A stretch of DNA of 64,000 bases. Origin: UBA4416 sp964543545 (GTDB taxonomy: Bacteria; Bacteroidota; Bacteroidia; B-17B0; Aurantibacillaceae). The translations under genes were made by a program, and so were the position numbers. Under the pieces are notes generated by a model. The model was not told where the DNA came from and made no database searches. It saw only the letters and a list, made by a program, of their open reading frames with translations. This document shows positions 16,464-25,417 of this stretch, in pieces. The stretch is from positions 248,001-312,000 of the forward strand of contig CAZIYT010000002.1 in the NCBI GenBank assembly GCA_964543545.1. Reading direction: 5' to 3'. Positions within the stretch are counted from its first letter, which is position 1; every line of letters begins with the position of its first letter.

Positions 16464-17426
16464 GTGAAAGCCACCCTGATCAAGATCTTTTTCTTTTTGT
16501 TATGCTCCTTTATGGGCCTGGTGTTCCTCTATAGCGGATACACCAAGCTGGAACCTATCGAGCCTTTCGAGTTTACCTTTGTCGATCTTGGTATCGGAGG
16601 CTGGCGGCTGGCGCCCTTCATCGCCCGGTTTATGATAGGCCTGGAGTTCTTCATCGGCTTCCTGCTCATCACGGGCCTATACATCAGGCGCTTCACGATT
16701 AAGCTCACGGTCATCTCCCTGATCGTATTCTGTATCTACCTTATTTTCATTATGGCTACCGCAGGCAACAATGGCAACTGCGGCTGCTTTGGCACGGCTA
16801 TTTCCATGACACCGCTGCAGGCCCTGATCAAGAACATCATCATGATCGCCGTTTGTTTCGTGATCTACAGTTTCTATGACGGCTTCAGCTTTTTCTACGA
16901 AAACGCACGGTTTAAGAAACCCGGCAAATGGTTATTTATCCTGCTTATATTAACGGGCTTTTCCCTGCCGCATATCCTGAACTATGTTGACCTGAACTAC
17001 TCGGCCGCTTACCTCGTTAAAAAAGAGAACAGCTTTAAGCTCGAGCTCGACAGCCTGTACAAGCACGATAAGATCCATGAGGCACCGGAAAGCCTTAGTA
17101 AGGGCAAGCACCTCATTTCATTTATGAGCCTTACCTGCCCGCATTGCCGCATCGCTGCCAAAAAACTGAAGATCATGAAGGAGAAGAACCCGGACATTTC
17201 CATGTACCTGGTGCTAAACGGCGATTATAAGGATATCCCGCGTTTTTTTGATGACACCAAAGCCAGGAACCTGGATTATTGCATTCTCAATGGCCCCAGC
17301 TTCGTTTACCTCGGAGGACTCAACCTGCCGGCGATCTTCCTCGTGAATAATTCAGTAGTTGAGAATAACCTTAACTATATGGAGCTCGATCAGACGGAAA
17401 TCGAGAAATGGCTGGCGAAGCCCTAA
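16464..17426 (+). CDS. MauE/DoxX-type membrane protein fused to a thioredoxin-like domain
   Basis: This 320-residue protein starts with GTG at 16464. Residues 5-140 hold four membrane helices of the MauE/DoxX redox type with the paired cysteines CGC (106-108). A further helix at about 155-172 leads to a periplasmic thioredoxin-like domain with a CPHC active site (225-228). The fusion suggests electron or disulfide exchange between the membrane and a periplasmic thiol oxidoreductase, similar in logic to DsbB/DsbA-type systems. The partner proteins are unknown; the cysteine-patterned lipoproteins upstream are candidates by position. It begins 119 bases after their terminator. Confidence 0.82.
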   Translation: MKATLIKIFFFLLCSFMGLVFLYSGYTKLEPIEPFEFTFVDLGIGGWRLAPFIARFMIGLEFFIGFLLITGLYIRRFTIKLTVISLIVFCIYLIFIMATAGNNGNCGCFGTAISMTPLQALIKNIIMIAVCFVIYSFYDGFSFFYENARFKKPGKWLFILLILTGFSLPHILNYVDLNYSAAYLVKKENSFKLELDSLYKHDKIHEAPESLSKGKHLISFMSLTCPHCRIAAKKLKIMKEKNPDISMYLVLNGDYKDIPRFFDDTKARNLDYCILNGPSFVYLGGLNLPAIFLVNNSVVENNLNYMELDQTEIEKWLAKP

Positions 17427-17577
17427 ACTTGTTTTGAGCTAACGTAGAGTCATAAACAGGGACCAGACAACCCATCTCGGATATGGGTGTTGGTGATTCC
17501 ACAGACATTCCTTAATTATTTTTTTTGTAACGATTATCTGGCTTTTACATTATAGTCAGAGTAAGTTCATTTTAGTT

Positions 17578-18792
17578 ATGAAAAAAAACATTTTAGCGGC
17601 ATTTTTTTTGGTTTGTATTATATGTGGTTACGCGCAAAACTTGAAAAGATACCGGGGATCCAATGGCCTCTACGGATTTAAAGACAAAAATGAAAAAACA
17701 GTTGTGCCGGCAAAATTTAAATTTGCCGATGACTTTTTTTATAATGGTTTGTGTAAAGTTGGGAATTCAGACGGAGGCGGCCCCATGTGGGGGTTCATTG
17801 ACTCAACCGGAAAAGAAGTAATTCATGTAATATATCGCGAGATCGACTATTTTAAAGACGAGTTAGCTTTGGCAAGGGGTGGCAGTTATTGTGAAAACAG
17901 GGAGTGTGGATTTATAGACAAAACAGGAAAGGTAGTGGGTTCATTTAAATATGATGATGCAAAAACATTCTCGGAAGATATAGCCTTAGTTAATATTGGC
18001 AAGAGGGATTGTGATAATTATAAGAATGAAGGCAAATGGGGATTTATTAATAAAACAGGAAAAGAGATTACTGCGATAAAGTATGATAAAGCAGGTTTTT
18101 TTTCAGAAGGTATGGCCAGAGTAAATTTAGGTGGGAAATGGGGATTTATCGATAAAACAGGGAAAGAGATCACTGCCATTAAATATGATTGGGTATCGTC
18201 TTGTTTTGAGGGCGTTGCCGTTGTAAATATCGGCGGACGTGAAAACAAAAATGAGGATTATATCATGTACGGGAAATGGGGGGTAGTGAATTTAGAAGGT
18301 AAAGAAATAACACCGATAAAGTACGAAGATATTGCAGAATTCAAAGAAGGTTTCGCCGGAGTTTCAATTATTTCGGACAATAAAAAAATAAAATGGGGCT
18401 ATATTGACAAAACAGGCAAAGAAATATGTCCCTTAAAATACGATAGCGCTGAAGGATTTAAGGAAGGTTATGCCACAGTTGGAAACAGCTTAACCAGTAA
18501 AGAATTTAAAAGGGGCTATATTGATAAAACAGGCAAGACGATAACCCCTATGAAATATGATTTTGCCGGCAAATTTAACAATGGCTTTGCTATTGTTGGA
18601 GTCATCAACAACGACGAGGAGCGAACCGGATATTTTAAATTTGGATTTATAGATAGAGCCGGTAAAGAGGTCATACCTTTACAATATGATACTATCAATG
18701 AATTTCATGATGGATTAGCCTATGTGTCAATAAAGAATCGTTGGTTTTACATAAACACCAATGGACAGGAAGTTGCTGTTAATGAAAAATAA
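17578..18792 (+). CDS. WG-repeat secreted protein
   Basis: This 404-residue protein has a signal peptide (MKKNILAAFFLVCIICGYAQ) and nine or ten WG repeats, each with a W/F-G-[FY]-I-D-K-T-G-K core followed by a hydrophobic segment and KYD, spaced about 35-45 residues apart. WG repeats form beta-rich scaffolds of unclear function. The coding DNA looks more AT-rich than its neighbours and contains repeated stretches at about 18040-18190, which is consistent with repeat expansion or transfer. It is convergent with the HAD phosphatase gene. Confidence 0.88.
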   Translation: MKKNILAAFFLVCIICGYAQNLKRYRGSNGLYGFKDKNEKTVVPAKFKFADDFFYNGLCKVGNSDGGGPMWGFIDSTGKEVIHVIYREIDYFKDELALARGGSYCENRECGFIDKTGKVVGSFKYDDAKTFSEDIALVNIGKRDCDNYKNEGKWGFINKTGKEITAIKYDKAGFFSEGMARVNLGGKWGFIDKTGKEITAIKYDWVSSCFEGVAVVNIGGRENKNEDYIMYGKWGVVNLEGKEITPIKYEDIAEFKEGFAGVSIISDNKKIKWGYIDKTGKEICPLKYDSAEGFKEGYATVGNSLTSKEFKRGYIDKTGKTITPMKYDFAGKFNNGFAIVGVINNDEERTGYFKFGFIDRAGKEVIPLQYDTINEFHDGLAYVSIKNRWFYINTNGQEVAVNEK

Positions 18793-18879
18793 CCTGGCAT
18801 CAAGACTAACCCAAATCAAAAATTACAGCTGACACCTCGGCATTGCATCTAACCGCATGGCGCAAGCTTGCAAACCGTT

Positions 18880-19578
18880 TTACAGAAGTTCTTTTAGTTG
18901 CTTCAGCGCTGAGATCTGGAAGAAGCCCGCCTGCTCATTCTGCTGAGGTATCCCCGACAGATAAACGGCTTTCCAGTTGGCATTGAGGGCACCGAGAATG
19001 TCGGCGTCGTAGTTATCACCAATCATGATGCATTCCGGCAGTTCGGCGCCCGACAAGTGTTGCGCCAGCTCAAAGATCTTCACATCCGGCTTATTAACGC
19101 CGTGGTCTTCGGAAATGATGATGTGGCGGAAAAAATCCTTCAATCCCGATTGGCTGAGCTTGATATGCTGCACTTCCCGGAAGCCGTTGGTAATGATATG
19201 CAGCACATAATTTTTTTCCTTCAGGTAATTCAGAATTTCCAGGGAGCCCTCGATGAGGTGCGTTTTATAGGGCGAGATGGCGAGGTACTCATCGGCCCAG
19301 GCTTTAGCCACTTCTACCCGGTCGTAGCCAAAATGCAGAAAGGCCTGATGAAAACGCTGGTACCTTAGTTCCTCTTTGCTCACCTGTTTCAGGGCATACA
19401 GTCTCCACAACTCGTGGTTGATGTCTTCGTATACGGCAATGAAGGTATTGAAGTCCGTTTTAAAAGCAGTATCAAAGCCATATTCCAGGAACAGGTGGAG
19501 CATTGCTTCCCGCGAATTTTTCTCGAAATCCCATAAGGTATGGTCGAGGTCGAAGAAGATGTGTTTGATCTGTTTCAT
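18880..19578 (-). CDS. HAD-superfamily phosphatase, YjjG type
   Basis: This 232-residue cytosolic hydrolase has all four HAD motifs: the nucleophile DLDHTLWD near residue 10, ITNG as motif 2, the Lys in VNKPD as motif 3 and GDNYDAD as motif 4. The sequence most resembles YjjG-like nucleotidases, which remove phosphate from non-canonical pyrimidine nucleotides; substrate range in HAD enzymes is broad, so this is provisional. The length is typical. It is co-oriented with the GSCFA gene 82 bases upstream. Confidence 0.85.
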   Translation of the reverse strand: MKQIKHIFFDLDHTLWDFEKNSREAMLHLFLEYGFDTAFKTDFNTFIAVYEDINHELWRLYALKQVSKEELRYQRFHQAFLHFGYDRVEVAKAWADEYLAISPYKTHLIEGSLEILNYLKEKNYVLHIITNGFREVQHIKLSQSGLKDFFRHIIISEDHGVNKPDVKIFELAQHLSGAELPECIMIGDNYDADILGALNANWKAVYLSGIPQQNEQAGFFQISALKQLKELL

Positions 19579-19660
19579 AAGCAGATTTTATTGTTTTTTA
19601 ATTGCCTTATGTTATAGCCATGGATCATCATTGTTTTGTCCTTTAAGCAATAGGGCTATT

Positions 19661-20638
19661 TCACCGTTGCGAAAAATAAGTCATCTCGGTGTTCAGATCG
19701 AGGTAAGGAAAATCGTGTTGAAGCGCCAGGCACTTTTGCAGCTGGGCGCTTTTGAAGTCGGCAAAAGCCTGTGTTGCTTCCTGCAAAGGACGGTGACGGA
19801 AAGCGGTATTCAGAGCCGCAAGGCGGTCGAGCAGGGGGCGGGTGGCCGGATCGAACCAGCTCCCCGAAAATTTTTGCCACACATAGTCAATCGCCTGTTG
19901 GTTGGGATGCGCCATATCGGCTTCGTAGAAGCGGTAATCACGCAGATCGTCGTTCACCAGCTCGTAAGCCGGGAAATAATAGCAGTGCTCGTCTGCATTC
20001 ACAATGCCATGCGCTGCCAGCGTGAGAGCTGCTTTGCTGAGGTTATTTTCCACCACGCCATCGCGCAGGTGTTTTACCGGCGAAACGGTGAGGATCACGT
20101 TCAGGCCCGGGTTAAGGTCCCGGAGCTTTTTTAATAATTCTTGATAAGATCCGATGATCGCAGAAGGATCAGCCATTTTTTTCGTGAACTGCTTTGCCGG
20201 CAGCTTATGGCAATTGGCCACAATACGCTGCTGCTCCTTGTGTTCATAATAGAAGGCCGAACCAAAGGTAATCAGCAGCCAGTCCGCTGTCTTCAGATGC
20301 TCGTGCCACCCGGCTACCAGGTTGTTAAGTGTTGTTAAGAGCTCTTCTTTTGAAGGTCTGGTTAAGGACGTATGGGTTTCCAGCGATAGCCAGGAGCCTT
20401 GCTGTTCCATCAGCTCGCTTTCCCCGAAGGGCTTGTTTTCCAGGAGGCGTGTCAGCGCCCGGTGGATGCTTTCGGGATTAAAAACGATCCCGAAGGGATT
20501 CGCATAGCAGTCGAATTTCAGATCGTTCAGGCGTTTGCCGATATGCTCTGTAAAACAGGAGCCTATCAGTAAAAGCTTTTGCCGGTGTTGAATGTGAGCA
20601 GGGCTGATGCCGGTATCCAGGTCGAGGTGAAAACGCAT
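19661..20638 (-). CDS. GSCFA domain protein
   Basis: I use the ATG at 20638, which gives 325 residues starting MRFHLDLDTGIS, the usual family start; the frame extends further upstream only over the neighbouring gene. The GSCF motif at 26-29 names the domain and resembles the nucleophile block of SGNH/PC-esterases. There is no signal peptide. It starts exactly at the stop of the upstream membrane protein (TAATG, one-base overlap), indicating translational coupling. A role in modifying a surface glycan with the membrane protein is inferred from the coupling. Confidence 0.82.
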   Translation of the reverse strand: MRFHLDLDTGISPAHIQHRQKLLLIGSCFTEHIGKRLNDLKFDCYANPFGIVFNPESIHRALTRLLENKPFGESELMEQQGSWLSLETHTSLTRPSKEELLTTLNNLVAGWHEHLKTADWLLITFGSAFYYEHKEQQRIVANCHKLPAKQFTKKMADPSAIIGSYQELLKKLRDLNPGLNVILTVSPVKHLRDGVVENNLSKAALTLAAHGIVNADEHCYYFPAYELVNDDLRDYRFYEADMAHPNQQAIDYVWQKFSGSWFDPATRPLLDRLAALNTAFRHRPLQEATQAFADFKSAQLQKCLALQHDFPYLDLNTEMTYFSQR

Positions 20639-22113
20639 TAGCTTCGGTGAGGCAGGGAGAGTTGTTTTACGAATAAATGTTTCATCAAAGGCATCCATAC
20701 CACAACAAATAAGCCAAGGCCGCCGTATAAGGCGATGAAGATCCATTTTTCGAACCAGGCACGCCAGTAGTCGTTTACCAGCTGCATGTAGATGTGCTGC
20801 CAGGTTCTGTATATGTGGCTTTGATAGTCGTAGGGATAAGGGGAAACCTGCTCGTAAGTCGCATAATCATAATAATCAAACGAGCTGTAAAAAAACTCTT
20901 TGGAGATAAGGATGATAATCACCGGCAGCATGGGCAAAACCAGGTAGGTGATCTGCGCGCAGATATTCTTAAAAGGATTGAATTGCCGCGCAGGCAGGAA
21001 GCCGAGCCCGGTGAAGACAATGGCTACCAGGAGAGTTAAGATCAGCAAGGTCAGGTAAGAGTCATCCCCCGAGGAGCCCGAAAAGCGGAACAGCTGGCTG
21101 ACAATGAAGAGGAGAATCGGGATAATGATACAGGCAATGACCGTCAGGAGGAACTGCTTCCAGGGCACCATTTTAAACAGCATCACCAGCAGCGACATAT
21201 AAAAGCAGGTATAGAGGATGAAATTCAGGAACTCCGTCTTCCATAGGAATAAGCTGCCATACTTGGCCTCTGCGATGCGCCTGAAGATTTGCTCCAGCTC
21301 ATAGGTATTGAAATAATTATGTTGAAAATTGTAGAATGCGCTGCTTTCCATCGGCGAATGTGCCCGCAGGTAGTTGGATCTGATGAGCAGGGAATCTTCT
21401 GAAACAAAGCCATATTCTGTGATGCCGTATTTTTTCCAGACATTGGTATAGTTCCGGATCAGCGTTTTGATCTGCTCGTCGCTTTTAGTGGATTTGTAGA
21501 GGCGCTCAATGGCATAAGAGCTCATCAGGCCTCTGTACCTGAGGGTATCGTACTTTATAGCCCAGGGCGTGTATGGATCGAGTACCGAGGGTTTTCTGAG
21601 GTCGAAGGAAGTCAGTTGCGTAAGCGTATCGTAGATGGATTCGTAGTTATTGATGTTATTAGCCACGAAGGCTTCGCCGGCATTCAGTGTATTGATATCA
21701 TTGATAAACTCCTCATCGCTCACCGTATGGGCCACACGTGTATTGTAAATGGAAGTAAAAGGAATGGGAAAGCTGATGAAAACGAACACGCAGCAGAGGT
21801 TCAGAAAAAACACTTTATACGCGTCGGCCCAGCTTCGCTTTCCGTATTTCTTTTCGAGGTTGAAGATGATATTATGGTAGATCCAGAAACAAAGCGCTAC
21901 AATAGCCAGGATGGTGAACAGGAAATACCAAAGGCCGAGGTCCTGCGTTTGCGAAAGGTTAATGGGAATGGCAAAGCCCGAGAGGGCCGATAGCGACCAG
22001 GTAATGAGGCCGTAAAACAGAACGATGTGAATTTTGCTGATCCAGGCTACCGGATGGTTGAGGAGGAGGTAAGCATCGATGCGCCTGAGAAATGGCGGAA
22101 TTAATTTTTTCAA
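20638..22113 (-). CDS. polytopic membrane protein of unknown function
   Basis: This 491-residue protein has about three membrane helices between residues 28 and 125, a soluble region of about 180 residues rich in Tyr, Asn and Ser, and about five more helices to the end. I recognise no family. The soluble part between helices 3 and 4 is probably extracytoplasmic. It is translationally coupled to the GSCFA gene downstream, so the two likely act as a pair. An 80-base gap with a T-run separates its start from ndk. Confidence 0.7.
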   Translation of the reverse strand: MKKLIPPFLRRIDAYLLLNHPVAWISKIHIVLFYGLITWSLSALSGFAIPINLSQTQDLGLWYFLFTILAIVALCFWIYHNIIFNLEKKYGKRSWADAYKVFFLNLCCVFVFISFPIPFTSIYNTRVAHTVSDEEFINDINTLNAGEAFVANNINNYESIYDTLTQLTSFDLRKPSVLDPYTPWAIKYDTLRYRGLMSSYAIERLYKSTKSDEQIKTLIRNYTNVWKKYGITEYGFVSEDSLLIRSNYLRAHSPMESSAFYNFQHNYFNTYELEQIFRRIAEAKYGSLFLWKTEFLNFILYTCFYMSLLVMLFKMVPWKQFLLTVIACIIIPILLFIVSQLFRFSGSSGDDSYLTLLILTLLVAIVFTGLGFLPARQFNPFKNICAQITYLVLPMLPVIIILISKEFFYSSFDYYDYATYEQVSPYPYDYQSHIYRTWQHIYMQLVNDYWRAWFEKWIFIALYGGLGLFVVVWMPLMKHLFVKQLSLPHRS

Positions 22114-22193
22114 AACCGTTTTTTACCGGTAAAGATAAACATAAAAGGGCTACAAAATGCAGCCCTTTCGATGGTATAAGATCAATGATCTGT

Positions 22194-22613
22194 TTAGAAA
22201 CGTTCTGTCTGGGAGAAAAAGAAATTTGCCTCGATGTTAGCGTTCTCGTCGCTGTCGGAACCGTGAACGGCATTGGCAGCAATAGATTTTGCAAACATCT
22301 TACGGATTGTGCCTTCGTCTGCTTTGGAAGGATCGGTAGCACCGATGAGGGTCCTGTAGTCGCTTACCGCGTTGTCTTTGGATAATACAGCTGCCACGAT
22401 AGGTCCGCTGCTCATATAATCCACTAACTCACCGTAGAAAGGACGCTCTTTGTGAACTTCATAAAATTTTCCGGCTGTTTCTCTGCTGAGTTTCAGGTAT
22501 TTCATAGCGACGATCCTGAAACCGCCTTCGTTGATTTTTGCTAAAATAGGACCGATGTTGTTTGCTTCAACTGCATCGGGTTTGATCATTGTAAAAGTGA
22601 TGTTTCCTGCCAT
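22194..22613 (-). CDS. ndk: nucleoside diphosphate kinase
   Basis: The enzyme transfers the gamma phosphate from ATP to nucleoside diphosphates. I use the ATG at 22613 (139 residues), because earlier in-frame sequence is a basic, Lys/Arg-rich stretch unlike Ndk. The start MAGNITFTMIKPDAV is diagnostic, and the phosphorylated histidine is His117 in NAVHGSD. The length is normal for the family. It stands upstream of the membrane/GSCFA pair with a modest gap. Confidence 0.96.
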   Translation of the reverse strand: MAGNITFTMIKPDAVEANNIGPILAKINEGGFRIVAMKYLKLSRETAGKFYEVHKERPFYGELVDYMSSGPIVAAVLSKDNAVSDYRTLIGATDPSKADEGTIRKMFAKSIAANAVHGSDSDENANIEANFFFSQTERF

Positions 22614-22773
22614 TATTGTTTTTTTAGGCTGCAAAGATACAAATATTGTCTTTATTTCAAATACTATAAAATCATAAAGATAAAGTGGGCGTTTCCCTGC
22701 GGGCCGGGCTTTGCGTTGCAATCTTTTTTGCAAAGGGCAGGCAAAAAAGGATTTTCACTGCAATCCCTAACGC

Positions 22774-23823
22774 ATGAAGCCAATAAAAGCCCTAAATTGC
22801 GGCATGCAAAAAGATCCCTTTCCAAAGTTTAAAGCCCTATTAAAAAAATCAGAGAATATTGTTATTGTCACGCACTTCAACCCCGATGGCGATGCGATGG
22901 GCTCTTCCCTGGCACTATACAATTACCTGGTAAAGACAGGAAAAAATGTGTCGGTCATCACACCAAATGATTACCCGGACTTTCTGCAATGGCTGCCGGG
23001 TAACAAAAAAGTGCTGGAATACAGCAACCATCCTAAAAAAGCCACCAGCCTCATCGCGAAATGCGATCTGATCTTCACCCTCGATTTCAATAACTACTCC
23101 AGGCTCGAAGGCCTCGGCGACCTGTTAAAGGATTCGGCCGCCGCCAAGATCCTCATCGATCATCACCAGCAGCCCGACAACTATGCCACGCTCATGTACC
23201 ACGATGTGAAAGCCTGTTCGACCTGTGAGCTGGTCTATGAATTTATCGTTGGCCTTGGCGGAAAGAACATGATCGACCGAGACATTGCAGCCTGCTTATA
23301 CACCGGCATTATGACGGATACGGGCTCATTCCGTTTCGACAGCGTGACGCCAACCACACATCATATTCTTGCGCACCTGTTGGAAACCGGCATTGTGCCG
23401 AGCGACATCCATTCTGCCATCTACGATACTTACAGCGAAAGCCGTGTACGGCTCCTGGGCTACTGCCTCACCGAAAAAATGGTGGTGCTTCCCGAATACC
23501 AAACCGCCTATATTTCCCTGAGCGAAGAAGAGCTCAACCGCTTCCAGCATAAAAAAGGAGATACCGAAGGCATTGTCAATTACCCGTTCTCCATCAAAGG
23601 CATCCGCTTTTGTGCCTTCTTCAGCGAAGGCGAAGGAAAAGTAAAGATCTCCTTCCGGAGTAAAGGCAAGTTCGATGTCAACCAGTTTGCGCGCAAGCAC
23701 TTCAACGGTGGCGGGCACATCAACGCTGCCGGTGGAAGAGGCAATGTCAATAACCTCGATACTACCATTAAAGAGTTCCTGGCCTTATTACCAGAGTATA
23801 AGAAGGAAATTCTGAAGAAGTAG
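22774..23823 (+). CDS. nrnA: DHH/DHHA1 phosphoesterase, NrnA/oligoribonuclease type
   Basis: This 349-residue cytosolic phosphoesterase degrades short oligoribonucleotides, pAp or cyclic dinucleotide linear products in related organisms. The DHH domain has HFNPDGDAMGSS, the LIDHHQQP motif and TGIMTDTGSFRFD; the C-terminal DHHA1 domain has the GGGHINAAGG loop. The ATG at 22804 is an alternative start that would remove ten residues. The preferred substrate cannot be fixed from sequence. It is divergent from ndk. Confidence 0.9.
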   Translation: MKPIKALNCGMQKDPFPKFKALLKKSENIVIVTHFNPDGDAMGSSLALYNYLVKTGKNVSVITPNDYPDFLQWLPGNKKVLEYSNHPKKATSLIAKCDLIFTLDFNNYSRLEGLGDLLKDSAAAKILIDHHQQPDNYATLMYHDVKACSTCELVYEFIVGLGGKNMIDRDIAACLYTGIMTDTGSFRFDSVTPTTHHILAHLLETGIVPSDIHSAIYDTYSESRVRLLGYCLTEKMVVLPEYQTAYISLSEEELNRFQHKKGDTEGIVNYPFSIKGIRFCAFFSEGEGKVKISFRSKGKFDVNQFARKHFNGGGHINAAGGRGNVNNLDTTIKEFLALLPEYKKEILKK

Positions 23824-23902
23824 GCTCGTTTTTTGCCATTCATTTTAGGCGGCATCAGCCTGATATGGATAACTGTCGGTATGCTTTCAGGTACCGGATG
23901 TT

Positions 23903-24164
23903 CGGCTCCTACGGAGCCGCTTAGAGATGTTTTCTGTTTTTTTAATAAGGTTTTGCTCCTCCGGAGCAAATAATCCTGAATCACGATTCCAGGCACCATC
24001 AATAGTATCTGTAGCAGTCATGTATTCAAATTTCATTCTGCATTCATGGGAACCAGTGAATCCTTCCGGCTTAAGTTCCACAGAGTTTGATAGTGCCCCA
24101 GAGGAGCAAAATAGGATTAACTCACAAGAAATAGATGATAAGCTTCCTGGCTTCATAGGAGCCA
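23903..24164. repeat. second cluster of GGCTCC-type palindromes
   Basis: Perfect hairpins occur at 23903-23919 (CGGCTCCTACGGAGCCG) and 23952-23970 (TTTGCTCC and GGAGCAAA), with degenerate ones at 24094-24110 and 24148-24164. The core matches the element at 5911-6167, but the outer 15-base terminal repeats are absent. It occupies the 350-base gap between the convergent nrnA-like and esterase genes and encodes nothing else. Confidence 0.7.
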
Positions 24165-24173
24165 AACATGAAT

Positions 24174-25313
24174 TTACTCCCTGATAAACCTGAGCTTCCC
24201 GATCACTGAGCCTTCGTTCATAACAGACAGCACATACATGCCCGGTGCCAAAGCTGAGGTGTTAACCTGCCCGGTAGAAGATAATTCGCTGATCACAACA
24301 TGGCCCAAAAGATCAGAGATGAGGATGGTAGATGTTGTTCCCTGATTATCAAAACTCACATGCAATATGTCGTTTGCCGGATTGGGAAATGCCCTGAGGT
24401 TTGCGTTTTGTTTTTCCAGGTTTTGTAAAGCGGTTAAGGTATTGAGCCTGTACTTCCGGAAAAAGCGCCAGATCTCTACCGAAGCCTTAAAGTCCTGGTT
24501 GGTGACACCAACGGTAAAGGGCGCTCCGGGCCAGGTATGTCCGCCTCCTATGATCTTGTACAGCTCCACACTGCTCCCCGAGCTGCCATTGCTGTATACA
24601 TAATGTTCGGCGGTGCATCCGTCGCCGGTATTGGTGTTAGGCACATTACTGAATGCGGGTGTTGGGTTACAGCCGTTTTTCCTGACCCAGTAACTCACCA
24701 CAGAATCGATGGGCAGAGAGGTTGAGCTGCCGGTATAGGGCACCGTGCCATCGGCCGTGCCATGGATCTGCATCATCGGCATGGGCCGGTTGACATGGCA
24801 GTTAGCGCCGGCCTGGGAAGTGAACATCGCTCCCGTAACGGAGGCAATGGCGGTAATGCGGTTGCTGAGCTCGCAGGCCAGGGTCTGGCTCATATAGCCG
24901 CCATTGCTCATGCCTGTGGCATATACAGCGTTCATATCAATATTATAGCTCAGCTTCAGGGAGTCGATGAGCTGATCGAGGAATCCTTTGTCGTCTACCA
25001 GCGTGGACGAAATACCCGCATTCCAGAAAGGCTGCCCCATATACATGGTGCCCTGTGGAAATACCATCAGGAAATTAGCCGTATCGGCAATCGGTGAAAA
25101 ATTGCTGTAAAGCTGCTGGGCGGAGGCATTGCTTGTATAGCCGTGCATGTTGATGATGAGAGGCCTCGCGCTGGAAGCATTGTATATAGCAGGTACATAA
25201 AGCCTGTAGGAACGGTAAATGCCACCGGCGAAAATGCTGTCGACAACGGTAGTTTGAGAAAAGCTGCCCAAAGAGCAAAGCAGTAAGGCAAGCGGAAGTA
25301 GTTTTTTAATCAT
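24174..25313 (-). CDS. secreted alpha/beta-hydrolase esterase with T9SS sorting domain
   Basis: This 379-residue protein has a signal peptide ending at SFSQ, an alpha/beta-hydrolase domain of the PHB-depolymerase/LpqC/feruloyl-esterase type and a T9SS type A sorting domain from about residue 305. The HG oxyanion element is at 57-58, the nucleophile is Ser136 in GMSNGG, and the likely catalytic His is in GGGHTWPG near 270. The sorting domain shows NPANDIL, LGHVV and the PGMYVL motif. It is expected at the cell surface or secreted. Polyester or plant-cell-wall esters are possible substrates. Confidence 0.88.
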   Translation of the reverse strand: MIKKLLPLALLLCSLGSFSQTTVVDSIFAGGIYRSYRLYVPAIYNASSARPLIINMHGYTSNASAQQLYSNFSPIADTANFLMVFPQGTMYMGQPFWNAGISSTLVDDKGFLDQLIDSLKLSYNIDMNAVYATGMSNGGYMSQTLACELSNRITAIASVTGAMFTSQAGANCHVNRPMPMMQIHGTADGTVPYTGSSTSLPIDSVVSYWVRKNGCNPTPAFSNVPNTNTGDGCTAEHYVYSNGSSGSSVELYKIIGGGHTWPGAPFTVGVTNQDFKASVEIWRFFRKYRLNTLTALQNLEKQNANLRAFPNPANDILHVSFDNQGTTSTILISDLLGHVVISELSSTGQVNTSALAPGMYVLSVMNEGSVIGKLRFIRE

Positions 25314-25417
25314 GTGTGACGGTTAAATACAATGTCTAAGATACAAAAAAATCAGCGACAGAGAAATGCCGGTATGTTAAACAAGATCAGTTGCAAATTG
25401 TTACCTTGTATAACTCT

